DNA of 64,000 nt from Accumulibacter sp964420975 (GCA_964420975.1 CAYQVH010000010.1:1-64000), one strand, 5' to 3'; positions 1-8,739 are shown, counted from the stretch's first letter. Notes: generated by a model not told the origin, from the sequence alone. Numbers and translations are program-made.

Positions 1-50
1 GTCCCGACATTCACGTGCGGCTTCGTCCGCTCAAATTTTCCCTTGGCCAT
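1..50 (-). CDS. tuf: Elongation factor Tu, N-terminal fragment
   Basis: The complement of the first 50 bases starts with ATG at 50-48 and reads MAKGKFERTKPHVNVG, the hallmark N-terminus of bacterial EF-Tu just before the first GTP-binding loop. Only 16 codons lie in the window. EF-Tu delivers aminoacyl-tRNA to the ribosome. A GAGG ribosome binding site lies about 10 nt upstream of the ATG. The gene follows tRNA-Tyr, tRNA-Gly and tRNA-Thr on the same strand, the arrangement of the classical tRNA-tufB operon, so co-transcription from the promoter near 444-472 is likely. Confidence 0.93.
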   Translation of the reverse strand, partial: MAKGKFERTKPHVNVG

Positions 51-105
51 TTACGAGGTACCTCAAGACGTTAAAGTTAAAGATGAAACCTACCGCACCC
101 TGCGC

Positions 106-180
<75 letters not shown>

Positions 181-219
181 GTCGTCGGACAAGCCGGAAA
201 CAAACCTGCGGCCGCAGCG

Positions 220-293
220 TGGAGCGGGTGAAGGGAATCGAACCCTCGTCATAAGCTTGGAAGGCTTCAGCTCTACCATTGAGCTACACCCGC
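220..293 (-). tRNA. tRNA-Gly(TCC)
   Basis: The complement gives a 74-nt cloverleaf: acceptor GCGGGTG, anticodon loop CTTCCAA (anticodon TCC) on an AAGC/GCTT stem, T loop TTCGATT, and encoded CCA. It is the middle member of the tRNA cluster upstream of tuf. Confidence 0.96.
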
Positions 294-343
294 AAAACCG
301 TAACCCGTACACGCCTGTACAACATGACTAGCGGCGGCTATTT

Positions 344-428
344 TGGTGGAGGGAGAAGGATTCGAACCTTCGAAGGCGGAGCCGTCAGATTTACAGTCTG
401 ATCCCGTTGGCCACTTGGGTATCCCTCC
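344..428 (-). tRNA. tRNA-Tyr(GTA)
   Basis: The complement gives an 85-nt class II tRNA with a long variable arm. The acceptor starts GGAGGGA, the anticodon loop is TGTAAA (anticodon GTA), the T loop is TTCGAAT, and CCA is encoded. It is the first gene of the tRNA-tuf transcription unit. Confidence 0.96.
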
Positions 429-443
429 AGCTTAGAACCCTAG

Positions 444-472
444 ATTTTGACGTCCTGGCATCGGAAAGTCAA
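444..472 (-). promoter_or_regulatory. sigma-70 type promoter of the tRNA-tuf operon
   Basis: On the minus strand a TTGACT -35 hexamer (472-467) and a CAAAAT -10 hexamer (449-444) are separated by exactly 17 bp. They lie 16 nt upstream of the tRNA-Tyr 5' end. Position and match suggest this is the operon promoter. Confidence 0.65.
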
Positions 473-623
473 ACCCTTTTTGTTGGTTTGCAGCGTACAT
501 TCCGCGCTGTAGAAGTGCGGGGCAAAGCGGACGAACGCGCCGCGCAACCAGTCGGCGGGGAAAGGGTCAGAACATTTGCCGCGAATCAGGGGCGGCGCCA
601 TCGAAGACGGAGGAGATGCACGG

Positions 624-3600
624 ATGAGTGACCTCTCGATCACTCTCGACGACCGCTACACGGCGACTTCGGGACGGGTCTTCCTCACCGGAACACAGGC
701 TTTGGTGCGGTTGCCGATGCTGCAACGGCTGCGCGATCAAGCGGCCGGACTCAATACGGCGGGCTTCGTCGCCGGCTATCGGGGCAGCCCGCTCGGCGGC
801 TTCGACCAGGCGCTGTGGCGAGCCAAGCGATACCTCGACGCCGCGCACGTCGTCTTCCAGCCGGCGGTCAATGAAGATTTGGCAGCAACCGCAGTCTGGG
901 GGACGCAGCAGGTCAATCTGTTTCCCGGCGCCCGCTACGACGGCGTTTTCGCGATGTGGTACGGCAAAGGGCCAGGGGTCGACCGGTGCGGCGACGTCTT
1001 CCGCCATGCCAACGCCGCGGGCACGGCGAAACACGGCGGGGTGCTGGTTGTTGCCGGCGACGACCACGCGGCCAAGTCGTCGACCTTGCCGCATCAGACG
1101 GAGCACGTCTTCAAAGCGGTGATGATGCCGGTTCTCTATCCGGCAAACCTGCAGGAATATCTCGACTACGGTTTGCACGGCTGGGCGATGAGCCGCTACT
1201 CGGGCTGCTGGGTCGTGATGAAGGCGCTAGCCGATACGGTCGAGACGTCGGCCTCGGTAGTAATCGACCCGCTGACCCCGGTGATCCGGCTTCCTGACGA
1301 CTTCGCGATGCCCGACAACGATCCCAACGGGCTGAACATCCGCTGGCCGGACCCGCCTCTGCAACAGGAAGCAAGACTGCTCAATCATAAACTCTACGCG
1401 GCGCTCGCCTATTGTCGAGCCAACCACCTCAATCGTGTGGTCATCGACAGCAACGATCCAGACACCCCGGCACGCCTGGGAATCATTACGGCCGGCAAAG
1501 CGTATCTCGACGTCCGGCAGGCACTCGACGAACTGGGTATCGACGACGAACTGGCAGCGCGGATCGGCCTTCGACTGTACAAGGTCGGCATGGTGTGGCC
1601 GCTGGAAGCCGACGGTGTCCGCCGCTTCGCCGAAGGCCTGGACGAGATTCTGGTCGTCGAAGAGAAGCGCCAGCTGATTGAATACCAGTTGAAAGAAGAG
1701 CTTTACAACTGGCGTGAGGACGTCCGGCCGAGAGTCATCGGCAAGTTCGACGAGAAAGGCGAATGGTCGCTGCTGCCGACAAGCAGCGGACATTTGACGC
1801 ACGGCGACTGGCTGCTGCCCGCGGCCGGCGAACTGTCGGTAGCGCAGATCGCGCGCGCGCTTGCCCAGCGGATCGACCGCTTCTTCACCTCGCCGGCGAT
1901 CATCGAACGGCTGGCACTGATCGAAGCCAAGCTGGCCGGCCCTGCCGTACCGCTGATCGGAGCGGCGATCGCGGCCGCGGCGCCGGTGCTGCAGAGGACA
2001 CCGTACTTCTGTTCGGGCTGCCCGCACAATACCTCGACCCGTGTTCCCGAAGGCTCGCGCGCCGTCGCCGGCATCGGCTGTCACTACATGGTGACCTGGA
2101 TGGATCGCAACACGGCCACCTTCACGCACATGGGCGGCGAAGGCGTTACCTGGGTTGGCCAGGCACCGTTTACCGAAACCAAACATCTGTTCGCCAATCT
2201 CGGCGACGGCACCTATTTTCATTCCGGCGTGCTGGCGATTCGCCAGGCCGTCGCGGCCGGCGTTTCGATCACCTACAAAATCCTCTACAACGACGCTGTG
2301 GCGATGACCGGCGGGCAGCCGGTTGACGGTCCGTTGAGCGTCCCTTTGCTCACCAGACAGCTCGAAGCTGAAGGCGTTGGCCGCATCGTCATCGTCACCG
2401 ACGAGCCGGAAAAATTCCAGTCAGTCCAGGGTCTCGCACCCGGCACACCGATTCGCCATCGTGACCAGCTCGACGTCGTACAGCGTGAGCTGCGCGACTA
2501 TCGGGGCGTCTCGGTGTTGATTTACGAGCAGACCTGTGCCACTGAAAAACGTCGTCGTCGCAAGCGCGGCAAACTCACCGATCCGGCGCGGCACCTGTTC
2601 ATCAACGAAGCCGTGTGCGAAGGCTGCGGCGACTGCGGCGCCGAATCCAACTGCCTGTCGATCGTCCCCGTCGACACCGAGTTCGGCCGCAAGCGCGCCA
2701 TCGACCAGTCGTCGTGTAACAAGGATTTCCGTTGCAGCGACGGCTTCTGTCCCAGCTTCGTCAGCATCGAGGGGGGCCGCCTGCGCGCCGGCCGTGCCGT
2801 CGCCATCGACGCCAGCCCGTTCACCGCGCTTCCCGACCCGGTGTTGGCCGATACCCGGCGCCCGTTCAACATTCTGATCACCGGCGTCGGCGGCACGGGT
2901 GTCGTCACCCTCGGCGCGCTCCTCGGCATGGCCGCCCACCTCGACGGCAAAGGCGTCTCGGTTCTCGACATGACCGGCCTGGCGCAGAAGTTTGGCGCCG
3001 TCTTCTCCCACCTGCGGATCGCGGACTCGCCGCACGACCTGCACGCGGCGCGTATAGCGACCGGCGAAGCCGACGCGGTCATCGGGGGTGACCTCGTCGT
3101 CAGCGCCGGAAGCGAGGCCTTGTCAAAAGTCCTCGCCGGCAAGACGCGCGCGGTGATCAATGTCGCCGCGACACCGACCGCCGAGTTTACTCGCAACCCT
3201 GACTGGCAATTCCCGCGGCAAGCCATGGAGCAGCGAATCCGCGACGCCTGCGCTGCCGACGCGGTCGTTTTCTTCGATGCTACCGAAACGGCACGTCAGC
3301 TGATGGGAGACACGCTCTACAGCAACCTGCTGCTGCTCGGTGTGGCCTGGCAGCGCGGCCTGGTGCCCTTGTCGGCAATTGCCATCGACCGTGCGATCGA
3401 ACTCAACGGCAGCGCAGTCGCCGAAAACCGCCAGGCTTTCCTCTGGGGTAGGCGAGCGGCGCACGACCCGAAAGCGGTCGATCGGCTACTGGCCAACGCC
3501 AGTCCCCGAGCGTCCCGACGACCCTCCGCCAGCCTCGACGAAGTCGTCGACCGTCGTGTCGTCGCACTCACCGCGTATCAGGACACCCATTATGCGGAGC

Positions 3601-4184
3601 GCTATCGACGCCTGGTCGACCGCGTTCGAGCCGCCGAAGCCGGTCTGCAATCGAGCGCACTCGGCGCAGCCGTCGCACGCGGCTACTACAAGCTGCTGGC
3701 GATCAAGGACGAGTTCGAGGTGGCACGGCTGCACAGCGATCCGGCGTTCCACGAAGAGATCGCGCAACGCTTCGAAGGCGACTACCGCCTGCGTTTTCAT
3801 CTCGCACCGCCCCTGCTCGCGCGCCCCGACCCGCTGACCGGCCGCGTTCGCAAACGCAGTTACGGCGCGTGGATGCTCGTCGTTTTCAAGTGTCTCAGCC
3901 GGCTCAAGGGCTGGCGCGGCAGCGTCCTCGATCCCTTTGCGCTGAGCGACGAAAGACGCCGTGAACGGCAACTGATCGCCGACTATGAGAGCGACGTCGA
4001 ACTCATCCTTGCCCAGCTACGGCCGCCGACGCTGGCCACAGCGATCGAGCTCGCCAGCCTGCCCGAACAGATCCGCGGTTTTGGCCATGTCAAGCTGGCA
4101 GCCATGAAACAGGCGGCAATCCGCCGCGATCGCTTGCGGCAACAGCTCTTGTCGCCGGTCGATCGTCCCCTTGGCGACACCTGA
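624..4184 (+). CDS. Indolepyruvate ferredoxin oxidoreductase, fused subunits
   Basis: This 1186-residue protein belongs to the large single-chain indolepyruvate/2-ketoacid:ferredoxin oxidoreductases. Such enzymes oxidatively decarboxylate aryl pyruvates from aromatic amino acid breakdown to acyl-CoA, using thiamine diphosphate and Fe-S clusters. The N-terminal half is the pyrimidine-binding/TPP region. A cysteine-rich segment around residues 660-710 (CEGCGDCG, then further CxxxxC pairs) is ferredoxin-like. A gamma-type domain starts near residue 750 with GVGGTGVVTLGALLG. The ATG at 624 is preferred over the upstream in-frame ATG at 576 because GGAGGAG at 609-615 sits 8 nt before it. It is transcribed divergently from the tRNA operon. 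Substrate identity is family-level inference. Confidence 0.9.
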   Translation: MSDLSITLDDRYTATSGRVFLTGTQALVRLPMLQRLRDQAAGLNTAGFVAGYRGSPLGGFDQALWRAKRYLDAAHVVFQPAVNEDLAATAVWGTQQVNLFPGARYDGVFAMWYGKGPGVDRCGDVFRHANAAGTAKHGGVLVVAGDDHAAKSSTLPHQTEHVFKAVMMPVLYPANLQEYLDYGLHGWAMSRYSGCWVVMKALADTVETSASVVIDPLTPVIRLPDDFAMPDNDPNGLNIRWPDPPLQQEARLLNHKLYAALAYCRANHLNRVVIDSNDPDTPARLGIITAGKAYLDVRQALDELGIDDELAARIGLRLYKVGMVWPLEADGVRRFAEGLDEILVVEEKRQLIEYQLKEELYNWREDVRPRVIGKFDEKGEWSLLPTSSGHLTHGDWLLPAAGELSVAQIARALAQRIDRFFTSPAIIERLALIEAKLAGPAVPLIGAAIAAAAPVLQRTPYFCSGCPHNTSTRVPEGSRAVAGIGCHYMVTWMDRNTATFTHMGGEGVTWVGQAPFTETKHLFANLGDGTYFHSGVLAIRQAVAAGVSITYKILYNDAVAMTGGQPVDGPLSVPLLTRQLEAEGVGRIVIVTDEPEKFQSVQGLAPGTPIRHRDQLDVVQRELRDYRGVSVLIYEQTCATEKRRRRKRGKLTDPARHLFINEAVCEGCGDCGAESNCLSIVPVDTEFGRKRAIDQSSCNKDFRCSDGFCPSFVSIEGGRLRAGRAVAIDASPFTALPDPVLADTRRPFNILITGVGGTGVVTLGALLGMAAHLDGKGVSVLDMTGLAQKFGAVFSHLRIADSPHDLHAARIATGEADAVIGGDLVVSAGSEALSKVLAGKTRAVINVAATPTAEFTRNPDWQFPRQAMEQRIRDACAADAVVFFDATETARQLMGDTLYSNLLLLGVAWQRGLVPLSAIAIDRAIELNGSAVAENRQAFLWGRRAAHDPKAVDRLLANASPRASRRPSASLDEVVDRRVVALTAYQDTHYAERYRRLVDRVRAAEAGLQSSALGAAVARGYYKLLAIKDEFEVARLHSDPAFHEEIAQRFEGDYRLRFHLAPPLLARPDPLTGRVRKRSYGAWMLVVFKCLSRLKGWRGSVLDPFALSDERRRERQLIADYESDVELILAQLRPPTLATAIELASLPEQIRGFGHVKLAAMKQAAIRRDRLRQQLLSPVDRPLGDT

Positions 4185-4292
4185 TGACCGGCGTTGCCCT
4201 GCGCCGGCTGCGGCGGCACCGGCGAGCAAGCGGGATTCACACGACCCTGCCGACTTCGTCGGCCGAACCGCTCGAACCCTGAATCCACGCCG

Positions 4293-5084
4293 ATGCTGCC
4301 GTCACCGACAGAGCCGAGCGCCAGCGAGCACGAAGCTGTGGCGCCGCAACACCGCCAACTTCTGCTCCAGCTGGCGGCGGCGTTCGCCGTTCTCTCGCTC
4401 GTCTGGCCGTGGTTCGCCTATAGCGGACGTGAGCTGCCATGGCTGCAGACGACGCTGGCGATCGGCGTCGTTGCCTTCGCATTTGCCTGCTGGACGCACC
4501 AAGCGTGGTGGTGGCGAGGGATCCATCTCGTCTTCGCACCGCTCGCCTGGATCGTCAGCCAGCTGGCCATCGACCCCGGTTGGTTCCTGCTGGCGTTTGC
4601 CGTGCTCCTGCTCGTCTACCGTGGCGCGCTCGGCGGCCAGGTGCCGCTCTACTTCTCGAATCCGCAGACCGCCACCACCCTTGCCGCGCTGACCGCGGAG
4701 CGGACGGGCATGCGATTCATCGATCTCGGCGCCGGGATCGGCAGCCTGCTGGCGCCGCTGGCGCGCTTACGGCCCGACGCCCATCTCACCGGTGTCGAGA
4801 ACGCCCCGGCCACCTGGCTCGCCGGGCGCTTGCGAACGGCTCGCCTCGACAACTGTGACTGGCGTTGGGGTGACTTCTGGCAGACCGATTTTGCCGGCTT
4901 TGACGTCGTCTATGCGTTTCTCTCACCGGCGCCGATGGCGGCCTTGTGGGAAAAGGCGCGGCGCGAAATGTCCCCGGGCAGTCTCTTGGTCAGCAACAGT
5001 TTCGCCGTCCCCGGCCGCGAACCCGACCGCGTCGTCGAAGTCGGCGATTGCCGGCAAACGCGGCTTTACTGCTACCGCCTGTGA
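4293..5084 (+). CDS. Membrane-anchored class I SAM-dependent methyltransferase
   Basis: About 263 residues. The N-terminal third carries three hydrophobic segments (LLLQLAAAFAVLSLVW and two more). It is followed by a Rossmann methyltransferase domain with motif I FIDLGAGIGSLLAPLA and a downstream acidic ENAPATW. Membrane helices in front of a small class I methyltransferase recall the FAM173/ATPSCKMT lysine methyltransferases, but that link is tentative. An open frame extends upstream to 4194, but those codons look like non-coding GC-rich sequence. The ATG at 4293 is a judgement without a strong ribosome binding site. It lies about 110 bp after the indolepyruvate oxidoreductase gene on the same strand. 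Confidence 0.75.
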   Translation: MLPSPTEPSASEHEAVAPQHRQLLLQLAAAFAVLSLVWPWFAYSGRELPWLQTTLAIGVVAFAFACWTHQAWWWRGIHLVFAPLAWIVSQLAIDPGWFLLAFAVLLLVYRGALGGQVPLYFSNPQTATTLAALTAERTGMRFIDLGAGIGSLLAPLARLRPDAHLTGVENAPATWLAGRLRTARLDNCDWRWGDFWQTDFAGFDVVYAFLSPAPMAALWEKARREMSPGSLLVSNSFAVPGREPDRVVEVGDCRQTRLYCYRL

Positions 5085-5100
5085 GCGTCGCGCTCGAGCG

Positions 5101-5346
5101 TCAGGCGGCGTGGGCGAGGCGCAATCGGATTCGTTGCAGACCGCTGTCCACCGCTTGCGCCAGCCGAAGCACTTCCGGGTCGCCGGAAATCGTTACCGTA
5201 CTCCACTCGCAGAACGCCGCCATCAGCTGCGCCCGCTCGATTGACAGCGTCGCCCGGCTAAGGCCGGTCTCGATGATGGGTATCAGCGCGGCCGCCGCAC
5301 GCAAGCGGTTCAGTTCAGGGGTCGGTGGGGGAATCTGCCGAGTCAT
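5101..5346 (-). CDS. Small hypothetical protein (81 aa)
   Basis: An 81-residue ORF, convergent with the methyltransferase gene, that I do not recognise. The sequence looks like a soluble helical protein with regularly spaced Leu/Ile (LNRLRAAAALIPIIETGLSR) and no signal peptide or metal motif. No strong ribosome binding site is visible. It is kept because it fills the space between two confident genes and its amino acid composition is protein-like. Confidence 0.5.
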   Translation of the reverse strand: MTRQIPPPTPELNRLRAAAALIPIIETGLSRATLSIERAQLMAAFCEWSTVTISGDPEVLRLAQAVDSGLQRIRLRLAHAA

Positions 5347-5454
5347 GCGGGCATCTTAACCAGCAGGCACGACCGAGCGAGGACATATGGCACAGGCGAC
5401 TTTTCCTGGGCGCCGTGGGATCGTGCGCCCGGTCAAAGTCGCCCGCGCCGCGAC

Positions 5455-6909
5455 TCAACTCGAACGTTGCCACCGGGCGCGGGCTCTCGCCAACAAGACG
5501 GCGATCTCGCACCACAACGGATGGCGCAAGCCACGCACCGACAGTAACCAGGTGCCTGCCGTCGCGACTCCCCCGCCAAAGCCGAAAAGCAGGAAATTCT
5601 CTTCCGTCACCCCCTCGCTCAGCCCCCACAACAGGGCCGGAGAAACGGCGACCAGCGTCAGGAGAACGTTGGGGGCGCAGGCCACCACGACGTCTCTCAC
5701 CGTCAGTCCGATCCGTCGGGCGAGAAAACCTTGGGCGATGATCGTATTGACCAGCGCCGCACCCAGCAAGGCGCAACAGGCGCCCGTCAAGCCAAAAGGA
5801 ATGACAAAAAGCAGCGCCAGCAGGCGAACGACCTGAATCGCGACCTGCAGGCGGGCGCTGACGGCCACTTCACCCATGGCGACCAGCAGTTCGCTGGCAA
5901 GGCAATGAGTCAGGCCAACGATTGCGGCAGCGCACAAGAGCTGAGCGGGAACGACGCATTGCAGCCACTGTTGACCATAAACGATGCGAATCGCCGAGTA
6001 GGCGCCGACGATCATGAAGGCGAGAAGCGGCCAGCCAACCGCCGTCAGATACGTCAATGCCTTCAGGTAAGCGCTAAGCACGCTGCCCGAGCCTCGGAGT
6101 TGTTGTGCGAAGTACGGCAGGCAAACCGGCCCGATTCCCTTCAACACCAGACGGCTGAACAACTCGACCAAGCCGTAGCTGCGACTGAAGAGCGCCGCGT
6201 CGACCAGCCCGCTGGCGCGGCCGATGATCGCTTCCGGCGCGCCGCGACCGATCTGCCCAATGAGGTACACCCCGCTCACGAACTTGCCAAAGTGAACGAT
6301 GCGGGAAACCCCCTGGACACCGGGCCAACGTGGAAAATCGGCGGGCCTGAACCACAACGACAGGGCGACCGTCGCCACCACTCCGGCCAGCGACGACCAC
6401 GCCAGGCTCATGTACCCGTAGCCGAGCCAAGCGCAACCCGTCGCCACGGCGAACGAGATCAGGCTCGACGTCAGGTTGGCGAGAAAGATCGGCCGGAAGT
6501 CGAGTTGGCGCCGGAAATAGGCCATGGTCACGGCGCCAAAGGGAATGAGGAGGAAGTTGCACGCCTGGACCTGCATCACTTGGGCGATTCCCGGGTCGCG
6601 GTAGAAGTCCGCCACCCACGGCGCAGACGAAAAGATCAGCAGCGCCATCAGCCACGAGGTCAGGAGGTTGACCGTCAGCGCGGCGCGGAGATGTTCCGGC
6701 TTGAGGTCCTTTTCCTGAATCAAGTATTCGGCGACGCCAAAGTCGCGGAAGGTACTGGCGAGCGCAGCAAACACCGCGGCAACGGCGAACACTCCGGTTT
6801 CGGCGGGCGTCAGCAGACGGGCGATCACCATCGTGCTGACCAGCTGAAGCGGCAGCGCCAGGTAGCTGTCGGCAAAGGAATACGCGAGCGAGCTGCGGAG
6901 AGTGGTCAC
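5455..6909 (-). CDS. Polysaccharide flippase, Wzx/WzxC type (MOP superfamily)
   Basis: A 484-residue polytopic protein with about 12-14 hydrophobic helices. Its N-terminal pattern (ARLLTPAETGVFAVAAVF, then DFGVAEYLIQ) is typical of the polysaccharide transporter/flippase family of the MOP superfamily, which moves lipid-linked repeat units across the inner membrane. No glycosyltransferase cluster flanks it. The nearest related gene is the ATP-grasp protein at 7579, whose family often sits near sugar-transfer genes. The ATG at 6909 is the first start of the frame. Confidence 0.85.
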   Translation of the reverse strand: MTTLRSSLAYSFADSYLALPLQLVSTMVIARLLTPAETGVFAVAAVFAALASTFRDFGVAEYLIQEKDLKPEHLRAALTVNLLTSWLMALLIFSSAPWVADFYRDPGIAQVMQVQACNFLLIPFGAVTMAYFRRQLDFRPIFLANLTSSLISFAVATGCAWLGYGYMSLAWSSLAGVVATVALSLWFRPADFPRWPGVQGVSRIVHFGKFVSGVYLIGQIGRGAPEAIIGRASGLVDAALFSRSYGLVELFSRLVLKGIGPVCLPYFAQQLRGSGSVLSAYLKALTYLTAVGWPLLAFMIVGAYSAIRIVYGQQWLQCVVPAQLLCAAAIVGLTHCLASELLVAMGEVAVSARLQVAIQVVRLLALLFVIPFGLTGACCALLGAALVNTIIAQGFLARRIGLTVRDVVVACAPNVLLTLVAVSPALLWGLSEGVTEENFLLFGFGGGVATAGTWLLSVRGLRHPLWCEIAVLLARARARWQRSS

Positions 6910-6967
6910 GACGGAACCGCTGAACGCGGGGAGTCAGCCAGCAAAGGATAATCGCCGGGAAAACGAC

Positions 6968-6987
6968 GAGACGGCAAGCCCCGTCTC
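6968..6987. repeat. Inverted repeat upstream of the flippase gene
   Basis: GAGACGG and CCGTCTC form a 7-bp stem with a 6-nt loop, about 60 bp upstream of the flippase start. There is no T-tract, so it is a stem-loop of unknown role. The stretch from 6910 to 7217 holds nothing else I can support. Confidence 0.35.
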
Positions 6988-7217
6988 AGCTTAGCGAAGA
7001 CCGCAGCGGCAGAAAAGTCTTCGACGAGAACCGCGCCGACGGTCTCGGGCGTAGCCGGGAAGTTCCTGCTAGACTTCGTCGGCGCCCAGGGAAAGCGCCT
7101 CGCTCACGGCGGCACCAGGAAACCCGGAACGATGGGCTACGAACAACCGGGAAAAAGGGACTCTGGACCGGACTCGGAACCATCCTCGAAACGCACACAG
7201 CACAGAGGCTGGCACAG

Positions 7218-7250
7218 AAAAACGGCAGCCCCTTCAGGCTGCCGTTTTTT
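7218..7250 (-). terminator. Intrinsic terminator of the small peptide gene (usable on both strands)
   Basis: AACGGCAGCC and GGCTGCCGTT form a perfect stem flanked by A5 on the left and T6 on the right, so it can act in both directions. On the minus strand it lies about 50 nt downstream of the stop codon of the 21-residue peptide gene, and would end a short monocistronic transcript. On the plus strand no gene leads into it. Confidence 0.8.
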
Positions 7251-7300
7251 CCCACGCTGCCGCAAAATCGGCAGGACGTGGAGAACCCGCGAGACGTCGG

Positions 7301-7366
7301 TTATACCGGCGTGACAGGACCAACGGGGGTGACAGGACCGACCGGGGTAACAGGACCGAAAGACAT
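7301..7366 (-). CDS. 21-residue hexapeptide-repeat peptide
   Basis: A very short ORF of 21 codons: MSF followed by three copies of the hexapeptide GPVTPV, then TAA. The start is supported by GAGGAGG six nucleotides upstream of ATG 7366-7364, one of the best ribosome binding sites in the window. The stop is followed by an intrinsic terminator. The open frame extends 67 codons upstream to 7567, but those codons look random and lack a good initiation signal. The alternating Gly-Pro-Val-Thr-Pro-Val pattern has no charged residues and would be extended and rigid. I do not recognise the peptide. The opposite strand also has an open frame (Thr-Gly-Val-Thr-Gly-Pro repeats) but with a GTG start and badly spaced initiation signal. 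Confidence 0.5.
   Translation of the reverse strand: MSFGPVTPVGPVTPVGPVTPV
7304..7357. repeat. Three 18-bp tandem repeats
   Basis: Three head-to-tail copies of an 18-bp unit, of the form ACAGGACCRACSGGGGTR with minor variation. They encode the GPVTPV hexapeptides on the minus strand. Most differences between copies fall at third codon positions of the minus-strand reading frame. Confidence 0.75.
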
Positions 7367-7432
7367 GGGGTGCCTCCTCAAGAAGAACGGTGGAAAACTT
7401 AGCAATTGCCTGGTTGGCAATCTAATGGAGCA

Positions 7433-7451
7433 TGTTTCATGCCATGAAACA
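7433..7451. promoter_or_regulatory. Perfect 9-1-9 palindrome, operator candidate
   Basis: TGTTTCATGCCATGAAACA is a perfect 9-bp inverted repeat around a single central base. It lies in an AT-rich 210-bp intergenic region between the divergent peptide gene and ATP-grasp gene. A second, weaker stem ATTGCC/GGCAAT lies at 7405-7421 between the palindrome and the peptide start. The symmetry suggests a dimeric regulator site, but I do not recognise the regulator. Confidence 0.5.
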
Positions 7452-7578
7452 CAACTTATTGATATAACACGAATGTTTGCCAAGATGAAAACTGCACGAC
7501 CGACCGATGTAAAGAATTTCGACAGCCGATGAGCGTTTTCTCCGCTTCGCCCGCCGCCCGTGTGCAAAGATTGTCGTC

Positions 7579-8739
7579 ATGAGTCCGCAACACTATTTGC
7601 GCGCGCTTCGCAAACGGAGTGAGCGCGTCAGGGAAAAAACCGGCAAGAGCGTCTTCACCCAGATCGTCGAGATCCTGCGCAGTCGGCGCTTGAATCCGAC
7701 TCTCGGCACCTTCGACTACTACATGTTCCGGCTGCACGACCTCGGGCCACAGGAGATCGCGCGAACGAAGGACTTTCTCGGCTGGCGGGTCGAGGAACAG
7801 CTTGCCGAGGCCCTCAACCCCCGCGTCGCGATGCTGCCCGCTTGGGACAAGTTCACCTTCCACCTTTACGCCGACTACTTCGGCCTTCCGGCGCCCCGAC
7901 TGTACGCCGTTTTCCGGCCGGGCGACGCCGGCGTTGGAGCCCCCCATTCGCCGGTAGCGCGATTGACTTCCGGTACTCAACTCGCCGCGTGGCTGCGGGA
8001 AACGCAGACCTGGCCGATGTTCGCGAAGCCCTCGTACAGCCAGCAGAGCTTGGGGTGCTACCTCCTCGAAGGGTTGTCGTCCGATCGACAGTCCTTGCTT
8101 CTTCGCGGCGGCCGCTCCCTGGCGGTGGACGAGTTCGTCAACGCGATTGTCCTCGCGCCGGACGGCCCCTTTTTCCGGCGCGACATGGGGTATCTGTTTC
8201 AGGCGGTGCTCACGCCTCACCCCCGGATCGCCGAGCTGCTCGGGAATTCGGCCACCTCGACCGTGCGCGTGGTGGTCGTTGAGGACGGCTCCGGACCGGA
8301 GGTGATCGCCGCCGTCTGGAAGATGATCCGCGGTAGCAATCTCTCGGATACCCGTGTCGATGACCCGATCGGCCACCTCCACGCGCCGATCGACGTCGCG
8401 ACGGGAATCGTCGGCGCCGCCCTCGATGGTTACGAACTCGATCCTTATGACCTCCACCCGGACACCGGTGGTGCCATCCGGGGGTTTGAAATGCCGTATT
8501 GGCGAGACGCGATGGCCACCTGCCGGCGCGCGGCGAGCGCCTTTCCGCTGATCCGCATCCAGCACTGGGATCTGGCGATCACCGCCGAGGGACCGTGTCT
8601 GCTCGAGATCAACGACATCGGCGCGATAGAATTTCTGCAAAAATTCGGCCGAGGCCTCCTGGCGCCGCGCTTGAAACACGTCTTGCGCCGCGACGGGAAC
8701 CGCCAACGCTACCCCTGGATTGGCAAGCTTTGCGACTAG
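7579..8739 (+). CDS. ATP-grasp protein, sugar-transfer-associated type
   Basis: A 386-residue protein of the sugar-transfer-associated ATP-grasp family (ATPgrasp_ST), related to alpha-L-glutamate ligase-like enzymes. Supporting segments are an N-terminal AWDKFTFHLYADYFGLPAPR, a nucleotide-binding FAKPSYSQQSLGC, the TSTVRVVVVED strand and the metal-binding end LLEINDIGAIEFLQKFG. ATP-grasp enzymes join a carboxylate to an amine or thiol through an acyl-phosphate. The substrate here is unknown. The gene is monocistronic or leads into 8791. It is divergent from the 21-residue peptide gene, which lacks Asp/Glu and so is not an obvious graspetide precursor. Confidence 0.8.
   Translation: MSPQHYLRALRKRSERVREKTGKSVFTQIVEILRSRRLNPTLGTFDYYMFRLHDLGPQEIARTKDFLGWRVEEQLAEALNPRVAMLPAWDKFTFHLYADYFGLPAPRLYAVFRPGDAGVGAPHSPVARLTSGTQLAAWLRETQTWPMFAKPSYSQQSLGCYLLEGLSSDRQSLLLRGGRSLAVDEFVNAIVLAPDGPFFRRDMGYLFQAVLTPHPRIAELLGNSATSTVRVVVVEDGSGPEVIAAVWKMIRGSNLSDTRVDDPIGHLHAPIDVATGIVGAALDGYELDPYDLHPDTGGAIRGFEMPYWRDAMATCRRAASAFPLIRIQHWDLAITAEGPCLLEINDIGAIEFLQKFGRGLLAPRLKHVLRRDGNRQRYPWIGKLCD

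Noticed and set aside
5325..6951. Plus-strand open frames of 138 to 406 residues
   Set aside because: They are shadows antisense to the flippase gene, with Gln/Asp/Arg-rich composition.
7278..7532. Plus-strand collagen-like ORF (TGVTGP repeats)
   Set aside because: It has a GTG start with a badly placed initiation signal, and its remaining residues look random. The minus-strand peptide has a far better ribosome binding site and a terminator.
7301..8739. Graspetide (ATP-grasp-modified peptide) cluster
   Set aside because: The peptide has no Asp or Glu to form ester or amide crosslinks. The ATP-grasp protein belongs to the sugar-transfer-associated type and is divergently transcribed.
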